Shown here: piece after piece, positions 60,464-64,000 of the stretch | Layout: every line of letters starts with the position of its first letter | Position numbering within the stretch: the stretch's first letter is position 1 | Origin: Ignavibacteria bacterium | Lineage (GTDB): Bacteria; Bacteroidota; Ignavibacteria; Kapaibacteriales; UBA2268 | Reading direction: 5' to 3' | Length of the DNA stretch: 64,000 bases | NCBI GenBank assembly: GCA_031261605.1 | Contig: JAISJI010000006.1 | Coordinates: forward strand, 1-64,000 | The notes under the pieces: model-generated | Seen by the model: only the letters and a program-made list of their open reading frames with translations | Told to the model about the DNA's origin: nothing | The model's database searches: none | Program-made: the position numbers and the translations under genes

Positions 60464-61105
60464 ATGAAAAAAGCAACACTATTTATTACATTATTAACTT
60501 TTTTAATAGGTGCAAACATTATGGCACAAGACATAATAGAATTAGAAGGAAAACCAGACCTCAGTAGAGGACGCAACATAATGGAAGCGTTTATGGATCG
60601 GCAATCCATTAGGGAGTATAATTCGCAAGAACTAGAAAGACCTATTCTATCCGCATTGCTATGGTCTGCAAATGGTATTAACAGACCAGATGAGAAAAAA
60701 CGCACAGCCGCTACAGCATCTAACTCACAAGAAATAGACATTTATGTCGTATTTCCGGAAGCGACATACTTCTATGATGCTTTTAAGAATGTATTGGAAT
60801 TGCGTTATAAAGGAGACCTCCGTAAAGCAGTAGCAAGCGGACAGGACTTTGTAATAGATGCTCCTTTAAGCATAATTATCGTGGGCGATTTAGATAAGTT
60901 AAGGGGAAATGATGAGGTTAAGAAAATGCAATTAGCATGTATGGATGCCGGCATTGTATCTTCCAACATTTATCTATATTGTGCTGGCAACAAATTAGGA
61001 ACAGTAGCACGTGCTACAATGAACACAGAAGAATTAAGTAAGGCATTGAAGTTAAATAAGAATCAACGTCCAATACTTAACCATCCGGTAGGATACAGAA
61101 AATAA
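60464..61105 (+). CDS. Exported nitroreductase-fold (SagB/ThcOx-like) protein
   Basis: Signal peptide MKKATLFITLLTFLIGANIMAQ; DRQSIREYNSQELERPILSALLWSANGINRPDEKKRTAATASNSQEIDIYVV; ACMDAGIVSSNIYLYCAGNKLGTVARATMN. Confidence 0.82.
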   Translation: MKKATLFITLLTFLIGANIMAQDIIELEGKPDLSRGRNIMEAFMDRQSIREYNSQELERPILSALLWSANGINRPDEKKRTAATASNSQEIDIYVVFPEATYFYDAFKNVLELRYKGDLRKAVASGQDFVIDAPLSIIIVGDLDKLRGNDEVKKMQLACMDAGIVSSNIYLYCAGNKLGTVARATMNTEELSKALKLNKNQRPILNHPVGYRK

Positions 61106-61114
61106 TAAGTGTTG

Positions 61115-61573
61115 CTACTCTTCTTCACATTGGGATAATATGTCAAGTATTTCTATTTCTGTTTTGCAGTTTAGGATGTTTGCGATGTTGTCCGAATTAG
61201 CGAAGAAATTTGAGAAAATGCTGAGGTAGCGTAGTTGTCTGCCGACATTATTTTCATTGGATAGTAGTAGCAAAACGATATTAACCGGCTTGTTATCAGC
61301 GGCATCGAATGGAATGGGATTTCTTAGAATTGCAAAAGACGCAGCCATACTAATGATTTCATTAGATTTGGTATGTGGCAATGCGATGCCGTTTCCGATA
61401 GCGGTGGTGCATAATTTTTCGCGTTCTGCGAGTTGTCGTCTGGCGTTGTTATAATTTTTGATATTTCCAGAGTTAGCAGCGATTTGCAACATAATAGATA
61501 GGACTTCCTTCTTAGTTTTAGCGGGGAGTCCTATTTTTATTGTGTTCTCTGGTAGTAGGTCGGTTATTTTCAT
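61115..61573 (-). CDS. PTS EIIA (fructose/PtsN-type) domain protein
   Basis: REKLCTTAIGNGIALPHTKSNEI phospho-His site; PVNIVLLLLSNEN...LRYLSIFSNFF. Confidence 0.85.
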   Translation of the reverse strand: MKITDLLPENTIKIGLPAKTKKEVLSIMLQIAANSGNIKNYNNARRQLAEREKLCTTAIGNGIALPHTKSNEIISMAASFAILRNPIPFDAADNKPVNIVLLLLSNENNVGRQLRYLSIFSNFFANSDNIANILNCKTEIEILDILSQCEEE

Positions 61574-61591
61574 ATAGTTAGATAATTATTT

Positions 61592-62101
61592 CTATTTGCC
61601 CAAAAAGTTAAGTAATTGTCTAGTAGCATTTATGGCTTTTTGTTTTTCTTGCTCGAACTTTGCAATCTCAACATCACTCGGATTGAACTTTCGGAATAGT
61701 TCTTCGCCGAATTCTATCGTTTTCACACCTTTTTCTATCCACTTGTGTGCTTTTTTGGATTTATGTAGGATTTTATGCAGATTTGCTTTTAGTTCAGAGT
61801 AATCGTATTTATCTGGATTATCTGTATAGAAGTCGTTTAAGTGTTCTTTTGTGAGAGTGGTATTATTTTTGCGATTGAAGTCAGCGACAGCATCATCAAT
61901 TTCATTGCGTAAGTTGTCGTCAAGGGAATTGATGTATTTTTCATAGAAATGAGCATCGTCTAATTCTTGTCGTTGCTGACGTTTCAGCTGCTTCCGTTTA
62001 GAGTATGTAACAATACGAAAGCAGCTAAAACCCGCAAGGAATACTAAAAAGGCGGTTCCTGTTATTTTCAGGATAAGCAATAGAATTGCATCAATAGGCA
62101 T
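61592..62101 (-). CDS. Uncharacterised protein with N-terminal TM and charged helical region
   Basis: AILLLILKITGTAFLVFLAGFSCFRIV followed by a Lys/Arg-rich helical region. Confidence 0.5.
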   Translation of the reverse strand: MPIDAILLLILKITGTAFLVFLAGFSCFRIVTYSKRKQLKRQQRQELDDAHFYEKYINSLDDNLRNEIDDAVADFNRKNNTTLTKEHLNDFYTDNPDKYDYSELKANLHKILHKSKKAHKWIEKGVKTIEFGEELFRKFNPSDVEIAKFEQEKQKAINATRQLLNFLGK

Positions 62102-62113
62102 TGGATGTCTCTA

Positions 62114-62911
62114 TTACTTTAACATTTTTCTGTAGCCGGGTTGGTTTGCGATTACCATATCACCTATCATTGGCACAGACACCTTAACTGGTAGCGGCTT
62201 GTTATATATACCGATTAAGCCATTTCCATCTTTGAGATAGAAGTCAACTTCAGTTAATGCAGCACTTATAGGAATTGGAGTAAGCCCTAAAATTGGGATT
62301 TCTGCTGTTGCTGTTCCTACCATTAACATAGTCATAGTATAAACGTGGACTCCGGAAATTCCATTTATAGTGGAGTCGCTTTTCCTTGTGATAGATGCCT
62401 TTAAGTCACCGGCTAAAATAACTTCTGTCGCTGCTGGCAATTTGAAGTCAGCGATATGAAATGAATCAATAGTCCAGCTGGCTGTGTTAACATCCGCTAT
62501 TTTGTAGTATGCTTGTGGAAGAATTCCCAAACTTGGCACTTCAGAAAGCATAGATGGCAAAAATAGTTTTAGGAACTCTGAACTGATGAATAAACTGGTT
62601 GAACTCTCATATAGAGCGTAGTTTCCATTAGTTACGTTATTCGTCATCGGCTCTACAAAATGGTGGCGCATCCATTTTGATGGTTGAGCAAGGTAGTTCG
62701 TATCCTTTGCGAACGTCAGCGTATCATCGAATTTATCTAATGTTGTAGCAGTGCCATTAGAATCGATGGAGGTATTTTGATATACCCAAGTTTTGCCGAC
62801 ATTAGCGGTAAAGTAACCGTCGTGACCGGGAGTTGGGGTTACTGGGTCATCATCAGACGAGCAAGCAGTCAATATTATAACTGCTGTAAAAAGAGCAAGT
62901 AGTTTTCTCAT
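62114..62911 (-). CDS. Uncharacterised lipoprotein
   Basis: MRKLLALFTAVIILTACSSDDD lipobox. ATG at 62911 preferred over the track start at 62947. Confidence 0.65.
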   Translation of the reverse strand: MRKLLALFTAVIILTACSSDDDPVTPTPGHDGYFTANVGKTWVYQNTSIDSNGTATTLDKFDDTLTFAKDTNYLAQPSKWMRHHFVEPMTNNVTNGNYALYESSTSLFISSEFLKLFLPSMLSEVPSLGILPQAYYKIADVNTASWTIDSFHIADFKLPAATEVILAGDLKASITRKSDSTINGISGVHVYTMTMLMVGTATAEIPILGLTPIPISAALTEVDFYLKDGNGLIGIYNKPLPVKVSVPMIGDMVIANQPGYRKMLK

Positions 62912-63087
62912 TTTAGTTATGTTTGTATTTGTGAAAAAAACATACAAATATAAGAAAAAATATTCATTAATAATAATTTATGACAACTTTATTGGGAATA
63001 GCCCGCTATTATGGTAAAGTTTTTCGCTAAAATTTCCTATATTGCATTCTCATTTTTACATATACACTAATATTTTACAAAAAAATT

Positions 63088-64000
63088 ATGGCTGATTATA
63101 AATTCACAGAAATAGAAAATAAATGGCAAGCATATTGGCAACAAAACAATACCTATAAAGTTACGGATGACTTTTCTAAACCCAAATATTACATACTTGA
63201 TATGTTTCCGTATCCAAGTGGTGCTGGTTTGCATATTGGTCATCCGGAAGGATACACAGCAACGGATATTGTTGCACGCTACAAGCGAATGAAAGGATTT
63301 AACGTATTGCATCCAATGGGATTTGATGCTTTTGGCTTGCCGACAGAGCGTTATTCAATGCAGACCGGCATTCATCCGACCATTGCAACGGAAAAGAATA
63401 TCGCTACTTATGTGAAGCAACTTAATATGCTGGGCTTTGGCTACGATTGGTCGCGCTGTGTGAATACAACTGACCCGAAGTATTACCGCTGGACTCAATG
63501 GATGTTCACCATAATTTATAACTCGTGGTTTGACCCTCACGCAAAGAAAGCACGCCACATTGACGAATTGCCTATTCCACCAGAACTTATTAATAGCAAA
63601 GAAATAGAGGAATACAAAGATAGCAAACGCTTAGCATACATAGCAAATATACCGGTGAATTGGTGTGCAGAACTCGGCACAGTGCTTGCCAATGAGGAAG
63701 TGGATGAATGGAAGGAAAAGGGATACACGGTAGAGAGGAAGCCGATGCGTCAATGGATGTTGCGTATTACGGAATATGCGCAACGTCTATTGGATGATTT
63801 GGAATTAGTTGCGTGGCCTCACTCAACAAAGGAGATGCAGCGCAATTGGATTGGGAGGAGTATTGGCGCGGATGTGAATTTCAAAATACATAGTTATGAT
63901 ACCACTGCCACAGTATTCACTACACGTCCGGATACTATCTTTGGTGCTACTTACCTTGTGCTTGCACCAGAACATCCGCTAGTAGAGCAGATTACAACTG
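63088..64000 (+). CDS. leuS: Leucine--tRNA ligase, 5' part (runs off the window)
   Basis: [76 protein letters not shown]; open at the window end and so absent from the ORF track. Confidence 0.95.
   Translation, partial: MADYKFTEIENKWQAYWQQNNTYKVTDDFSKPKYYILDMFPYPSGAGLHIGHPEGYTATDIVARYKRMKGFNVLHPMGFDAFGLPTERYSMQTGIHPTIATEKNIATYVKQLNMLGFGYDWSRCVNTTDPKYYRWTQWMFTIIYNSWFDPHAKKARHIDELPIPPELINSKEIEEYKDSKRLAYIANIPVNWCAELGTVLANEEVDEWKEKGYTVERKPMRQWMLRITEYAQRLLDDLELVAWPHSTKEMQRNWIGRSIGADVNFKIHSYDTTATVFTTRPDTIFGATYLVLAPEHPLVEQITT

Noticed and set aside
1-64000. rRNA or tRNA genes
   Set aside because: No convincing tRNA cloverleaf with a T-arm GGTTCRA-type segment nor conserved rRNA blocks were recognised by eye; tRNAscan-SE and Infernal would be needed to confirm absence.

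Overview
AT-rich bacterial chromosomal window that looks like the Bacteroidota/Chlorobi-Ignavibacteria superphylum. This placement is inferred from a type IX secretion (T9SS)-style C-terminal domain, one TTTG-N19-TAnnTTTG promoter and the mix of gene families. About 35 protein-coding genes are supported. Most are housekeeping: ruvC, hslV, thiE, sufC, gpmI, pckA, clpX, engB, guaA, a xerC/D-type recombinase, hpt, nuoL, an FKBP PPIase, mutS, secD, secF, lysS, psd, and the leuS 5' end. The main feature is a single 15.8-kb ORF (5264 aa). It encodes a secreted mosaic of about 18 'choice-of-anchor J'/MAM-like modules, about 22 InlB-B-type repeats, a GLUG island and a T9SS-type sorting domain, with DNA-level duplications between modules. 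Other items worth a second look: an exported phosphatase-like protein whose P-loop Arg is Gln (HCWNGWHQSG); an RND pump with its TM4 acidic pair replaced by Ser-Asn and an Asp in TM10; two paralogous dCache sensors with no output domain, the second overlapping an MFS gene; a membrane protein with three winged-helix-like repeats; a Zn-ribbon-less sirtuin with a desuccinylase-type YxxR motif; an unlisted 55-aa small ORF; and palindromic or direct-repeat sites upstream of thiE and secDF. No rRNA, tRNA, CRISPR array or IS element was recognised. All family calls were made by eye, with no database search.
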